Below are positions 47,825 through 57,307 of a stretch of 64,000 nucleotides of DNA, in pieces. The notes below the pieces were generated by a model. That model made no database searches and had not been told where the DNA came from. It saw only the letters and a program-made list of their open reading frames with translations. Numbering within the stretch: the first letter of the stretch is position 1; each line of letters begins with the position of its first letter. Origin of the DNA: Actinoplanes derwentensis (GTDB taxonomy: Bacteria; Actinomycetota; Actinomycetes; Mycobacteriales; Micromonosporaceae); contig NZ_LT629758.1 in the NCBI RefSeq assembly GCF_900104725.1, positions 9,014,001 through 9,078,000 on the forward strand, written 5' to 3'. Made by a program: the position numbers and the translations under genes.

Positions 47825-49852
47825 GTGGCGAGTACCACCTCCTTGGCCAAACGGCTGCTTCTCGGCAGGCCGTTCCGCTCCGACAAGTTGCAACACACGC
47901 TGTTGCCGAAGCGGATCGCCCTGCCGGTCTTCGCGAGCGACGCGCTCTCCAGCGTGGCGTACGCACCCGACGAGATCCTGCTGACGCTCTCGATCGCCGG
48001 TGCGGCCGCCTACGTCTTCTCTCCCTGGGTGACGCTCGCGGTCGCGGTGGTGATGGTGACGGTGGTCGCCAGCTACCGGCAGAACGTGCACGCCTACCCG
48101 TCCGGCGGCGGCGACTACGAGGTGGCCACGGTCAACCTCGGGCCGAAGTTCGGTCTCAGCGTGGCCAGCGCGCTGCTGGTCGACTACATCCTCACGGTGT
48201 CGGTGTCGGTCGCCTCCGGGGTGAGCAACCTCGGATCGGTCGTCCCCTGGGTGGCCGAGCACAAGGTCTTCATCGCGATCATCGCGATCATCCTGCTCAG
48301 TGCGGTCAACCTGCGCGGGCTGCGAGAGTCCGGGACCGCCTTCGCGGCCCCCACCTATCTCTTCATCGTCGTCATCGTCGGCATGATCCTCACGGGCCTG
48401 TTCCGGGTCTTCGTGCTGAATGAGGACCTCCGCGCGCCCAGCGCCGCTCTGACGATCGTCGCCGAGCATGACGACCTCACCCAGGCGGGTTTCGCCTTCC
48501 TGTTGTTGCGGACGTTCTCGTCCGGCTGTGCGGCGCTCACCGGCGTCGAGGCGATCTCCAACGGGGTGCCCGCGTTCAAGAAGCCGAAGAGCCGGAACGC
48601 GGCGACCACCCTGATGTGGCTGGGCGGCCTCTCGATCGTGATGCTCACCGGGATGGTGCTGCTGGCGCGGGCGACGCACCTGAAGTTCGTCGAGAACCCG
48701 ATGACCCAGATCGTTCCCAACGCGGCGTCGGAAGGCTACGTCCAGAAGACGGTCACCACCCAGCTCGCCGAGACCGTCTTCGGCAACGGGTCGATACTGC
48801 TCTACCTGGTCGGTGGGGTGACCGCACTGATCCTGTTCCTGGCCGCGAACACCGCCTTCAACGGCTTCCCGGTGCTCGGCTCGATCCTCGCCCAGGACCG
48901 TTACCTGCCTCGCCAGTTCCACACCCGTGGTGACCGGCTGGCGTTCAGCAACGGCATCTTTTTCCTGGCCGTCGCCGCCATGGTCCTGGTCGTTGCCTTC
49001 GAGGCCGAGGTCACGAAGCTGATTCAGCTCTACATCGTGGGCGTCTTCGTGTCGTTCACGCTGTCCCAGGCCGGCATGATCAGACACTGGAACCGGCTGC
49101 TGCGGACCCAACGCGACCTGGTCCAGCGGCGCCGGATGCTCCGCTCCCGGGCCATCAACACATTCGGCATGCTGCTCACCGGTGCTGTGCTGATCATCGT
49201 CCTGATCACCAAGTTCCTGCTCGGCGCCTGGATCGCGATCGCCGTCATGCTCGTCCTGTACGCGTTGATGGTCGCCATCCACCGGCATTACACGCGGGTC
49301 GCCGAAGAACTCAAGCCCACCGACGAACGGCCGATCCTGCCGTCCCGCAACCACGCGATCGTTCTGGTCAGCAAGGTGCACCAGCCGACCCTGCGGGCTC
49401 TGGCCTACGCGCAGGCGACCCGGCCGGACACCCTCACCGCGGTCACCGTGAACGTCGACGACAACGACACCCGGGCCATCCAGGCCGAATGGGAGCGCCG
49501 GCAACTGCCGGTGGCGCTGGCCGTGGTCGAGTCGCCGTACCGGGAGATCACCCGGCCGATCCTCGACTTCGTGAAGAACACCCGCCGTGCCTCACCCCGG
49601 GACGTGGTCACCGTCTTCGTCCCCGAGTACGTCGTGGGACGCTGGTGGGAGAACCTGTTGCACAACCAGAGTGCTTTGCGGATCAAGGGGCGTCTGCTCT
49701 TCGAACCCGGCGTGATGGTCACCAGCGTGCCCTGGCAACTGCGCTCCAGCCAGGACCGTGACCTCGACCGCCTGGACCGGGTGCTCAGCCGCGCCCCCGC
49801 CCGTGGCCCGCGCAGCCACGGCACCGACCCCGGAGACGGTGATCAATCATGA
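47825..49852 (+). CDS. APC-family permease, KimA-like potassium transporter candidate (675 aa)
   Basis: Twelve or so hydrophobic helices of the APC fold (from LPVFASDALSSVAYAPDEIL with the TM1 break to the LLTGAVLIIVLITKFLLGAW region) precede a cytoplasmic C-terminal domain of about 200 residues. KimA of Bacillus has the same layout and imports potassium; the signature ASDALSSVAYAPDE and the YPSGGGDYEVA segment fit that family. The neighbouring ceoB and ceoC support a potassium role. There is no ribosome site before the GTG at 47825; TACGCT at 47812-47817 ends 7 nt earlier, suggesting a leaderless message. An amino acid substrate remains possible. Confidence 0.85.
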   Translation: MASTTSLAKRLLLGRPFRSDKLQHTLLPKRIALPVFASDALSSVAYAPDEILLTLSIAGAAAYVFSPWVTLAVAVVMVTVVASYRQNVHAYPSGGGDYEVATVNLGPKFGLSVASALLVDYILTVSVSVASGVSNLGSVVPWVAEHKVFIAIIAIILLSAVNLRGLRESGTAFAAPTYLFIVVIVGMILTGLFRVFVLNEDLRAPSAALTIVAEHDDLTQAGFAFLLLRTFSSGCAALTGVEAISNGVPAFKKPKSRNAATTLMWLGGLSIVMLTGMVLLARATHLKFVENPMTQIVPNAASEGYVQKTVTTQLAETVFGNGSILLYLVGGVTALILFLAANTAFNGFPVLGSILAQDRYLPRQFHTRGDRLAFSNGIFFLAVAAMVLVVAFEAEVTKLIQLYIVGVFVSFTLSQAGMIRHWNRLLRTQRDLVQRRRMLRSRAINTFGMLLTGAVLIIVLITKFLLGAWIAIAVMLVLYALMVAIHRHYTRVAEELKPTDERPILPSRNHAIVLVSKVHQPTLRALAYAQATRPDTLTAVTVNVDDNDTRAIQAEWERRQLPVALAVVESPYREITRPILDFVKNTRRASPRDVVTVFVPEYVVGRWWENLLHNQSALRIKGRLLFEPGVMVTSVPWQLRSSQDRDLDRLDRVLSRAPARGPRSHGTDPGDGDQS

Positions 49853-51237
49853 CAGTGCGGATCGACGACGAGCTGGTGGAGGGCGACCGGGTCGAGGTCA
49901 CGGTCGGCGCGCCCGCGCACGGTGGGCACTGCGTCGCCCGGATCGGTGGTGCGGGCGGCCGGGTGGTCTTCGTCCGGCACGCGCTGCCCGGTGAACGGGT
50001 CACCGCGGAGATCACCGAGTTGCATCGCGGCTGGCTGCGGGCCGACGCGGTGGAGATCCACGAGGCGTCGCCGGACCGGGTCACGCCGCCGTGCGCCTTC
50101 GCCCATCCCGGCGGCTGCGGTGGTTGTGACCTTCAGCACGCCTCCGGCGATGCCCAGCTGCGCTGGAAGACCGCGGTGGTCCGGGAGCAGCTGACCCGCC
50201 TGGCCGGTCTCTCCGAGCAGGAGCAGGACCAGATCTTCGTACGGGTGGAGCCGCTCCCGTCCCGTCCGGCCCGGTCCGGGTTCCCCGCCGCCCCGAAGAC
50301 CCCGGCCGCCTCCGAGACCGGTCCCGAGTCGCCGGCCGATCCCGCGGCGGCCGGCTTCGGCCACGTCCCGGAGACGCTGCTCGGGTGGCGCAGCCGGGTC
50401 CGCTACGCGATCGACGCGGCCGGGCGGCCGGGGCTGCTCCAGCACCGGTCCAACCAGGTGGTGCCGATCGACCGCTGTGTGATCGCGCACCCGGCCATCC
50501 AGGACCTGGACGTGCTCGCCAACGACTGGCCCACCGTGGACGCGGTGCAGGCGGTCGCCACCACCGGCGGGGACGTGGCCGTGCTGGCCCGGCCGTCCGG
50601 TTCGACCGCGCCGGAGCCCGGTGACGACCTGAGCGAGGCCGCCGAAGCCGGGCTGATCCGGCTGACCGGGCCGACCGAGGTCATCGAGCAGGCCGCCGGC
50701 CGGGTCTGGCGGGTGCCGCCGCAGGGTTTCTGGCAGGTGCATCCGGCCGCCGCCGACACGCTGGTCGGGGCGGTTCTGGAGATGTTGCGGCCGGAGCCGG
50801 GCGAGGTCTGCTGGGATCTGTACGGCGGTGCCGGCCTCTTCGCCGCGGCCCTCGCCGAACGGACCGGCGCTCGCACGGTCGTCGTCGAGTCCTCGCCGAC
50901 CGGGGTGACCGCGGCCCGGAACAACCTGGCGAACCTGGCCGGAACCGAGATCGTCGAGGCCCGGGTGGACCTCGCGCTGGCCCGCCGCCGGTTGACCGCC
51001 CCGGTCGACCTGGTGGTCCTCGACCCGCCGCGGGCCGGAGCCGGCGCCCGGGTGGTCCGGTCGATCGCCGCCGCGAAGCCACGGGCGATCGCCTATGTCG
51101 CGTGCGACCCGGCGGCCCTGGCCCGGGACTTGAAGACGTTCCGGGCCGAGGGCTGGCGGATCGAGAGCCTCCGTGCCTTCGACTGCTTCCCGATGACCCA
51201 GCACGTCGAGTGCGTCGCCCACCTCGTCCCCGCCTGA
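49849..51237 (+). CDS. TrmA/RumA-type RNA (uracil-5-)-methyltransferase (462 aa)
   Basis: This SAM-dependent enzyme methylates uracil in RNA. A TRAM domain (residues 1-70) is followed by an iron-sulfur-like cysteine cluster (CAFAHPGGCGGCDLQH), a low-complexity insert rich in Ala/Pro/Ser (about 130-170) and the methylase domain with QGFWQVHP, WDLYGGAGLFAAALAE, VLDPPRAGAG and the nucleophile in YVACDPAALARDL. The gene overlaps the permease by 4 nt (ATGA). Mycobacteria have the same neighbour (Rv2689c). Whether rRNA or tRNA is the substrate cannot be decided here. Confidence 0.92.
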   Translation: MTVRIDDELVEGDRVEVTVGAPAHGGHCVARIGGAGGRVVFVRHALPGERVTAEITELHRGWLRADAVEIHEASPDRVTPPCAFAHPGGCGGCDLQHASGDAQLRWKTAVVREQLTRLAGLSEQEQDQIFVRVEPLPSRPARSGFPAAPKTPAASETGPESPADPAAAGFGHVPETLLGWRSRVRYAIDAAGRPGLLQHRSNQVVPIDRCVIAHPAIQDLDVLANDWPTVDAVQAVATTGGDVAVLARPSGSTAPEPGDDLSEAAEAGLIRLTGPTEVIEQAAGRVWRVPPQGFWQVHPAAADTLVGAVLEMLRPEPGEVCWDLYGGAGLFAAALAERTGARTVVVESSPTGVTAARNNLANLAGTEIVEARVDLALARRRLTAPVDLVVLDPPRAGAGARVVRSIAAAKPRAIAYVACDPAALARDLKTFRAEGWRIESLRAFDCFPMTQHVECVAHLVPA

Positions 51238-51240
51238 CCC

Positions 51241-51466
51241 CGTGTGGTGAGTTGGGGTGCGCATCGAACCCCAACTCACCACGCAGTGCGTGCCGGTTCG
51301 GTGCGTGGTGAGTTGGGGTTCGGTTCGAGCCCTAACTCACCACGCTGTGCGTGCCGGTTCGGTGCGTGGTGAGTTGGGGTTCGGTTCGAGCCCTAACTCA
51401 CCACGCTGTGCGCGCGGGTTTGGTGTGTGGTGAGTTGGGGTGCGAATCGGGCCCGGACTTTCCACG
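51241..51466. repeat. Four-copy cluster of about 43-bp palindromes
   Basis: Copies lie at 51241-51284, 51303-51345, 51364-51406 and 51424-51466, with the core GTGGTGAGTTGGGGT and its inverse in each. Copies 2 and 3 are nearly identical and lie in a 61-bp tandem unit. Copy 4 is degenerate on its right arm. The same core, with GACTT for GAGTT, occurs at 37966-38008. Confidence 0.9.
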
Positions 51467-51526
51467 CTGGGGGTGGGGTGACGGTGGGCACCGCATTCGG
51501 CCCGGCAGCCGCGGGGCGGCCTGGCG

Positions 51527-51554
51527 CCGTGCCTACCTTGCGGGGTAGGCACGG
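51527..51554 (-). terminator. folD terminator
   Basis: CCGTGCCTACC (51527-51537) pairs perfectly with GGTAGGCACGG (51544-51554) around 6 nt. It lies 23 nt past the folD stop and may also serve the converging methylase gene. Confidence 0.8.
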
Positions 51555-51576
51555 GGCTCTGGGTAGGCGTACGAGA

Positions 51577-52437
51577 TCAGGGGTTTGATCTTTCGGCGGC
51601 GGCCACCGCGTTGCGGAAGAGCATCGCCACCGTCGTCGGGCCCACACCGCCGACCCGGGGCGTGATGGCGCCGGCCACCTCGGCGCACGACTCGTCCACG
51701 TCGGGGAGCAGGCGGCGGCCCTCGTAGCGGACGCCGGCGCCGATCACCACCGAGCCGGGCCGGACGTGCTCGGGCTTGACGATGCCGGGGACGCCGACCG
51801 CGGCGATCAGGATGTCGGCGCGCTGGGCGTAGCGGGGCCAGTCCTTGACGCCGGTGTGCACGACGGTGACCGCGGCGTTGGCGGTGGGGCGTTTCTGGGC
51901 CAGCAGCATCGCCAGCGGGCGGCCCAGGGTCGCGCCGCGGCCCAGGATGACCACCTCGCGGCCGGAGACCTCGATGTCGTGGAAGGCCAGCAGCGCCTCG
52001 ATGCCGGCCGGGGTGCAGGGCAGCGGGCCGGGCAGACCGACGGCGAGGCGGCCCATGTTGAGCGGGTGCATGCCGTCGACGTCCTTGTCGGGGTCGAGGG
52101 TCTGCAAGGCGGCGTCGTAGTCCAGGTGGGCCGGGATCGGGTACTGGATCAGGACACCGTGCACGTTTTTGTCGTCGTTGTAGCCGGCGATCACCTTGAG
52201 CAGGTCGGCCTGGGTGATGTCGCCGCTCAGGTGCTCGTGCGGGGACTCGAAGCCCAGCTCGGCGGCCTGTTTCTGCTTGATCCGGATGTAGCCGGCGCTG
52301 GCGTCGTCGTCGCCGACCAGGATGGTGGCGAGGCTCGGGTTCACGCCGCGGGCTTTCAGGGCGGTGACCCGGTCACGGACGTCGTTCAGGACCGACTCGG
52401 CGACGGGGGCGCCGGGCAGAAGGCGTGCGGTTGACAT
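51577..52437 (-). CDS. folD: Bifunctional methylenetetrahydrofolate dehydrogenase/cyclohydrolase FolD (286 aa)
   Basis: FolD interconverts 5,10-methylene-, methenyl- and 10-formyl-tetrahydrofolate, feeding purine and methionine synthesis. Motifs in order are [14 protein letters not shown] with the catalytic Lys, [47 protein letters not shown] for NADP and [17 protein letters not shown] is found where many bacteria have GRS, as in other actinobacterial FolD. The ATG at 52437 begins MSTARLLPG. The gene is divergent from dxs and the two share a 241-nt intergenic region. Confidence 0.96.
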   Translation of the reverse strand: MSTARLLPGAPVAESVLNDVRDRVTALKARGVNPSLATILVGDDDASAGYIRIKQKQAAELGFESPHEHLSGDITQADLLKVIAGYNDDKNVHGVLIQYPIPAHLDYDAALQTLDPDKDVDGMHPLNMGRLAVGLPGPLPCTPAGIEALLAFHDIEVSGREVVILGRGATLGRPLAMLLAQKRPTANAAVTVVHTGVKDWPRYAQRADILIAAVGVPGIVKPEHVRPGSVVIGAGVRYEGRRLLPDVDESCAEVAGAITPRVGGVGPTTVAMLFRNAVAAAERSNP

Positions 52438-52664
52438 GTGTCTCCCTCAGCGGGGAGCCCAGGCGGTCGACTCCCTCGTGACGAGCAGCTCCCCGATGGT
52501 TCGACCATCCCCGTGCCGCCAGTCGCTGCGTGTCTTCCAGGATGCCGGACGACTCGATCGGGCGGCCAGCCGGGGTGATGAACGAACGGATAGGTGGATG
52601 TACCAATTGTGTGGAGGATTGGTGACGGTCCGTTCGCTCAAGTCGCGTCCGTGCGCCTCGCGGA

Positions 52665-52678
52665 TAGACTCATGCCTC
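52665..52678 (+). promoter_or_regulatory. dxs -10 element, probable leaderless start
   Basis: TAGACT (52665-52670) lies 8 nt before the dxs ATG, and no ribosome site is seen, so transcription may begin at or near the start codon. The -35 is unclear. Confidence 0.45.
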
Positions 52679-54589
52679 ATGAGCGACTCCCCCTCGACCC
52701 CGGCCGGTCTGCTGTCCAGCATCACCAGCCCCGGTGATCTGAAGCGACTGTCCGCGGAGCAGCTGCCCCTGCTCGCGGCCGAGATCCGTGACTTCCTCGT
52801 GGCCAAGGTGGCGCGGACCGGGGGTCACCTCGGCCCGAACCTCGGCGTCGTCGAGACGACCCTGGCGATGCACCGGGTCTTCGACTCCCCTCGCGACAAG
52901 ATCCTCTTCGACACCGGCCACCAGGCGTACGTGCACAAGATGCTCACCGGCCGGCAGGACGGTTTCGACCTGCTCCGTCAGCGGGGTGGCCTGACCGGCT
53001 ACCCCAACCAGGCGGAGAGCGAGCACGACCTGATCGAGAACTCGCACGCCTCCACCGCCCTGTCCTACGCCGACGGGCTGGCCAAGGCGTTCGCGCTGCG
53101 CGGCGAGGACCGGCACGTGGTCGCGGTCGTCGGTGACGGCGCGCTGACCGGCGGCATGTGCTGGGAGGCGCTCAACAACATCGCCGCCACGAAGAACCGC
53201 CTGGTGATCGTGGTCAACGACAACGGCCGGTCGTATGCGCCGACCATCGGCGGTCTCGCCGACCACCTCTCCACGCTGCGCCTGAACCCGGGTTACGAGA
53301 AGGTGCTCGACCTGGTCAAGGACGCGCTGGGCCAGACCCCGCTGGTGGGCAAGCCGGTCTTCGAGGTGCTGCACGCGGTCAAGAAGGGCATCAAGGACGC
53401 GGTCAGCCCGCAGCCGATGTTCGAGGACCTGGGCCTGAAGTACATCGGGCCGGTCGACGGCCACGACGAGCAGGCGATGGAGTCGGCGCTGCGCCGGGCC
53501 AAGGGCTTCAACGCGCCGGTCATCGTGCACGCGGTGACCCGCAAGGGCTACGGCTACCGCCCCGCCGAATCGGACGAGGCGGACTGCTGGCACAGCCCGA
53601 GCGCGTTCGACGCCGAGACCGGCAAGCTGGTGACGTCGTCGGCGCTGAAGTGGACCAAGGTCTTCGCGGAGGAACTGGTCGCGATCGCCGACGAGCGGCC
53701 GGACGTGGTCGGCATCACCGCCGCGATGGCCGAGCCGACCGGGATCGCCGCGCTGGCCAAGAAATACCCCGAGCGGACGTACGACGTGGGCATCGCCGAG
53801 CAGCACGCGGCGACCAGCGCGGCCGGTCTCGCGATGGGCGGGCTGCACCCGGTGGTGGCGGTCTACGCGACATTCCTGAACCGGGCCTTCGACCAGGTCC
53901 TGCTCGATGTGGCGATGCACAAGCTGCCGGTTACGTTCGTGCTGGACCGGGCCGGGATCACCGGGCCGGACGGGCCGAGCCACTACGGCATGTGGGACAT
54001 GAGCGTCTTCGGTGTGGTGCCGGGGCTGCGGATCGCCGCCCCGCGTGACGCCGCCACGCTGCGGGAGGAGCTGCGCGAGGCGGTCGCGGTCGAGGACGGC
54101 CCGACGATCGTGCGGTTCCCGACCGGCGCGGTTCCGGCGGACACCCCGGCTCTGCGGCGGATCGGCCAGATCGACGTGCTCCGCGAGGATGAGCGCAAGG
54201 ACGTGCTGCTGGTCGGCGTGGGTTCGTTCGCCGGCCTGGCGCTGGACGCGGCCGAGCGGATCGCCGAGCAGGGTTACGGCGTCACGGTCGTCGACCCGCG
54301 CTGGGTCCGCCCGGTGCCGATCGAGCTGACCGGCCTCGCCGCTCAGCACCGGCTGGTGGTGACGGTGGAGGACGGCGTGCGTGCCGGTGGTGTCGGTGAC
54401 GCGGTGGCGAGTGCGCTGCGCGACGCGGGAGTCGCCACACCGCTGCGTGATTTCGGGGTTCCGGTCGGGTTCCACCCGTTCGGCACCCGCGCTCAGATCC
54501 TGGGCGACCTGGGCCTGACCGCGCAGGACGTGGCCCGCGAGGTGACCGCGGCGGTGTCGCGCCTGGAGTCAGGCGAGGTCCGCGTCTGA
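52679..54589 (+). CDS. dxs: 1-deoxy-D-xylulose-5-phosphate synthase (636 aa)
   Basis: DXS condenses pyruvate and glyceraldehyde 3-phosphate using thiamine diphosphate, the first step of the MEP isoprenoid route. The motifs are [32 protein letters not shown] through [14 protein letters not shown] (ThDP site), the pyrimidine-binding [16 protein letters not shown], and the C-terminal transketolase part with [10 protein letters not shown]. The ATG at 52679 gives [15 protein letters not shown], typical for actinobacteria; a much longer frame upstream crosses folD antisense. The length is normal. It is followed by propeller genes unrelated to isoprenoids. Confidence 0.97.
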   Translation: MSDSPSTPAGLLSSITSPGDLKRLSAEQLPLLAAEIRDFLVAKVARTGGHLGPNLGVVETTLAMHRVFDSPRDKILFDTGHQAYVHKMLTGRQDGFDLLRQRGGLTGYPNQAESEHDLIENSHASTALSYADGLAKAFALRGEDRHVVAVVGDGALTGGMCWEALNNIAATKNRLVIVVNDNGRSYAPTIGGLADHLSTLRLNPGYEKVLDLVKDALGQTPLVGKPVFEVLHAVKKGIKDAVSPQPMFEDLGLKYIGPVDGHDEQAMESALRRAKGFNAPVIVHAVTRKGYGYRPAESDEADCWHSPSAFDAETGKLVTSSALKWTKVFAEELVAIADERPDVVGITAAMAEPTGIAALAKKYPERTYDVGIAEQHAATSAAGLAMGGLHPVVAVYATFLNRAFDQVLLDVAMHKLPVTFVLDRAGITGPDGPSHYGMWDMSVFGVVPGLRIAAPRDAATLREELREAVAVEDGPTIVRFPTGAVPADTPALRRIGQIDVLREDERKDVLLVGVGSFAGLALDAAERIAEQGYGVTVVDPRWVRPVPIELTGLAAQHRLVVTVEDGVRAGGVGDAVASALRDAGVATPLRDFGVPVGFHPFGTRAQILGDLGLTAQDVAREVTAAVSRLESGEVRV

Positions 54590-54603
54590 CGTAGTGGGCG
54601 ATT

Positions 54604-54630
54604 CCGTTACTCAACCGTTACCTTTAACGG
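54604..54630 (+). promoter_or_regulatory. Operator-like repeat at the start of the propeller cluster
   Basis: CCGTTA (54604-54609 and 54615-54620) is followed by its inverse TAACGG (54625-54630), which abuts the ATG at 54631. TACCTT at 54619-54624 is a possible -10, implying a leaderless message. The regulator is unknown. Confidence 0.45.
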
Positions 54631-55929
54631 ATGGGAGCGGACCGCGTCATCGTCATCGACCTCGGTCTCGACCGGGGCGAGCCGGAGAGTTACACCCGGC
54701 CGGGGCGGCGCACCACGCCGCTCTGGTTCGGGCCGGCGATCCTCGCCGTGCTGCTCCTGTTTACCGTCACCGGCTCGGTGCCACCACCCGGCCCGCCGCT
54801 GACCGCGTTGTTACGTCTCCCGATCGGGCCGGGTGACCCCTTCACCACCAGCGGCGATCGGCTGCTGATCCAGACGGCCGGCGAACTGAGCGCCTACGAC
54901 CTGGAGTCCGGGGCCCGCGAGTGGCGGGTCGCCCAGCAGATCCCGGTCTACCGGCTGCGCACCGGCGGCGGCGTGCTGCTGCTGCGCCCGTGGGCGCCCG
55001 GCCGGTCCGAGCCGGGCACCACCGCGCTCTCCGTGGTCGACGGCGAACAACGCTGGCACAACGGCCGTAACGTGATCTCCTTCCCCGGCAGTGGGCTGAT
55101 GGTCGCGGTCGAAGGGGTGCGCAGCGTCTACGGCACCGGCCGCCGGGTGGAGAAATCAGTCGAGGTGATCGACCCGCCGACCGGGTTCGCCCGCTGGCGG
55201 CTGTGGGTGCCGTCGACGGCGGTGCTGCTCGGGATTCCCGGCCGGGACGGCGGCCCGGCCCGGATGATGCTGATCCGCGACGATCTGATCGCCCAGCTCT
55301 ACGACGTCGGCACCGGCGCCTTGCTGGCCCAGCGGAAACTGCCGGCGTCCGGCTACGACCCGGAGAACCCGGTGGTGGCTGGTGGGCTGGTGCTGGTGCG
55401 GCATCCGGGGCCGTCCGGGATGGAGATGTCGGCCTACCACCCGGAGACGCTGCGGCCGCTGTGGACGAAACCGGCCGGGAGCATCCGGGAGATCCGGGTG
55501 TGCGGGCGGCTGGCCTGTGTGATCGGGCTGGACGGGGTGCGGATGATCGACCCGGCCACCGGCGGCGAACTCTGGCACCGGCCGGGCTGGCGCCGGGTCG
55601 AGGAGTCCGGCGGGCAGCTCGTGGCGTACGCGGACGGGCCGGACTCCCCGGCCGGTGTGGTGGACCCGGAGACCGGTGCGGTGCTCGTCGACCTGACCGG
55701 CTGGCGGCCGGTGCCCGGTGTCACGGCCGGCGAGGGCCTGCTGGTGGTCCGGGAGATCGGTCCCGGCCCGCGTACCATGATCGGGGTCGCGGCTCCGGGG
55801 ATGGCCAGGCCACGCCTGCTCGCCGAGCTTCCCACCGGGACGGGGGAGTGTCAGAGCGTTCCGGAGCGGCTGATCTGCCGGTCGATGTACGGCGAGCTGA
55901 TCGTCTGGGCGTACCGTTCCGGGTCCTGA
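54631..55929 (+). CDS. Membrane-anchored PQQ-like beta-propeller protein 1 (432 aa)
   Basis: A cytoplasmic N-terminus with the motif VIVIDLGLDRGEPE is followed by a membrane helix (WFGPAILAVLLLFTVTG) and an outside beta-propeller with PQQ/WD-like blades (LSAYDLESGAREWRV, MIDPATGGELWHRP, GVVDPETGAVLVDL). No PQQ-binding or dehydrogenase residues are seen, so it is likely a binding or sensing protein. Conserved cysteine pairs C291/C296 and C407/C416 are shared with the two paralogues that follow. It is the first of three tandem genes. The function is unknown. Confidence 0.8.
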   Translation: MGADRVIVIDLGLDRGEPESYTRPGRRTTPLWFGPAILAVLLLFTVTGSVPPPGPPLTALLRLPIGPGDPFTTSGDRLLIQTAGELSAYDLESGAREWRVAQQIPVYRLRTGGGVLLLRPWAPGRSEPGTTALSVVDGEQRWHNGRNVISFPGSGLMVAVEGVRSVYGTGRRVEKSVEVIDPPTGFARWRLWVPSTAVLLGIPGRDGGPARMMLIRDDLIAQLYDVGTGALLAQRKLPASGYDPENPVVAGGLVLVRHPGPSGMEMSAYHPETLRPLWTKPAGSIREIRVCGRLACVIGLDGVRMIDPATGGELWHRPGWRRVEESGGQLVAYADGPDSPAGVVDPETGAVLVDLTGWRPVPGVTAGEGLLVVREIGPGPRTMIGVAAPGMARPRLLAELPTGTGECQSVPERLICRSMYGELIVWAYRSGS

Positions 55930-55954
55930 CGCCGACATCCGGGAGGGCCGTGAC

Positions 55955-57283
55955 GTGACGCTGATCGAACTGGATCGCGACACCCCGCTCGATCCCGACG
56001 CCGGCCGGATCCCTCCGCCCCGCCTCTACCGGCCGTTGGGCCTGCTGATCGTGCTGGTCCTGACCGTGCTGGTGGGCGGTGCGGCGCCCCGCTCCGGCAC
56101 GCTCTGGCAGTACCTGGGCGTGATCCCGCCGACCGCCGGCATCGACACCCCCATCCAGCTCGCCGGCGGGCGCCTCTTCACGGTCGTGCCGGCTGGTGGC
56201 CGGCGCATCCTGACCGCCTGGGCGCCGCCGCCGGCCCCGGCCAAGCTGTGGAGCACGGAACTGCCCTCCGCCACCGCCGCCGACGTGTCCACCCCGGTTC
56301 CGGTCTCGGTCCGGCAGAACGGCGACCTCGTGCTGGTCACGGTGGAGACGACGACGACCGTGCTGGAGAGCGGCACCGGCCGGATCCGGTGGATGATCGG
56401 ATCCCGGGTCACCACGGCCGGGAACGGAACCGTCGCGACAGTGGCGCGGATCTTCCGGCCGGGCACCCTCTACGACCAGGAGTCCGGCGCCCCGGGGAGG
56501 CTGTACTTCTCGGCCGACGGGCAGCCGCACACCGAACCGCCGATCCGGACCGAGGTGCGCGGTATCGACCTGGCCACCGGCGGGGTGCTGTGGACCGCCG
56601 AGACGGCCGGGTCGGTCACCGCCGACGCGGTGCCCGGCGACCGGCCCGGTCTGCTGATCACCTCCTCGGACCGGCTGACCCTGCGGGACGCCCGGACCGG
56701 CGCGGTGCTGCGCGAGACCGCGCTGCCGGGGGCGTCCAGCAGCGAGACGATCGGGGACGTGGCAGTGGTCGGCTTCGACGAGGCGGGAAAGCAGAGCGGG
56801 TACGACACCGGGACGCTCGATCTGCTCTGGACCCGGGACCTGCCTGCCGATCTCGACCCGCCGTCGTGTGCCGGACTGCTCTGCGCGGGCAGCCGGGAGG
56901 CGACCACGGTGCTGGACCCGCGCACCGGCCGGCCCGCCTGGAGGCTGGGCGCCGCGGCTGACCTGGACGTCCGGGCCGACTACGTGCTGGACACCGATCC
57001 GTCCAGCGGCGACCCGATGCGGCTGCTGGACCCGGCGACCGGAAACCCCCGGGTCGACCTGACCGGCTGGTCCGGCGTGGTGGACAGTTCCGCTGCTCAC
57101 ACCCTGGTGCTGCGGCGCGACAGTCAGGACGGTGGCCAGGTCTTCGGGGTGGTGCCGGCCGGGCATCCCGAGGTGTACACGCTCGGGGTGGCCGATCTCG
57201 ACAGTCCGGAATGCGGGGCCGACGACCGGTACGTGGTCTGCCGGGACGTACAGGGGCTGCGGATCTGGACGTATCGCAGGTGA
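55955..57283 (+). CDS. Membrane-anchored PQQ-like beta-propeller protein 2 (442 aa)
   Basis: It has the same architecture as the gene before it: an N-terminal TLIELDRDTPLDP motif, a membrane helix (LGLLIVLVLTVLVGGAA) and propeller blades such as IDLATGGVLWTAE, LRDARTGAVLRETA and LDPRTGRPAWRLG. The cysteine pairs C305/C310 and C420/C429 match those of its paralogues. The start at the GTG at 55955 has GGAGG 8 nt upstream. It follows the first copy by 25 nt, so they are probably co-transcribed. It arose by duplication, but DNA identity is low, which indicates an old event. Confidence 0.82.
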   Translation: MTLIELDRDTPLDPDAGRIPPPRLYRPLGLLIVLVLTVLVGGAAPRSGTLWQYLGVIPPTAGIDTPIQLAGGRLFTVVPAGGRRILTAWAPPPAPAKLWSTELPSATAADVSTPVPVSVRQNGDLVLVTVETTTTVLESGTGRIRWMIGSRVTTAGNGTVATVARIFRPGTLYDQESGAPGRLYFSADGQPHTEPPIRTEVRGIDLATGGVLWTAETAGSVTADAVPGDRPGLLITSSDRLTLRDARTGAVLRETALPGASSSETIGDVAVVGFDEAGKQSGYDTGTLDLLWTRDLPADLDPPSCAGLLCAGSREATTVLDPRTGRPAWRLGAAADLDVRADYVLDTDPSSGDPMRLLDPATGNPRVDLTGWSGVVDSSAAHTLVLRRDSQDGGQVFGVVPAGHPEVYTLGVADLDSPECGADDRYVVCRDVQGLRIWTYRR

Positions 57284-57307
57284 GGCCGTCGGCGCGACAA
57301 TGAGGCG

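Larger units (their letters stand above)
51238..51576. other. Intergenic region with palindromic repeat cluster and folD terminator
   Basis: These 339 bases hold four related palindromes (51241-51466) and a separate 11-bp perfect hairpin (51527-51554). The short open frames here are made by the palindromes and are not considered genes. Confidence 0.85.

Noticed and set aside
51238..51552. Short ORFs of 60-85 codons in the palindrome cluster
   Set aside because: The translations simply repeat the palindrome in different frames (GELG, NPNSPR), with no ribosome sites.
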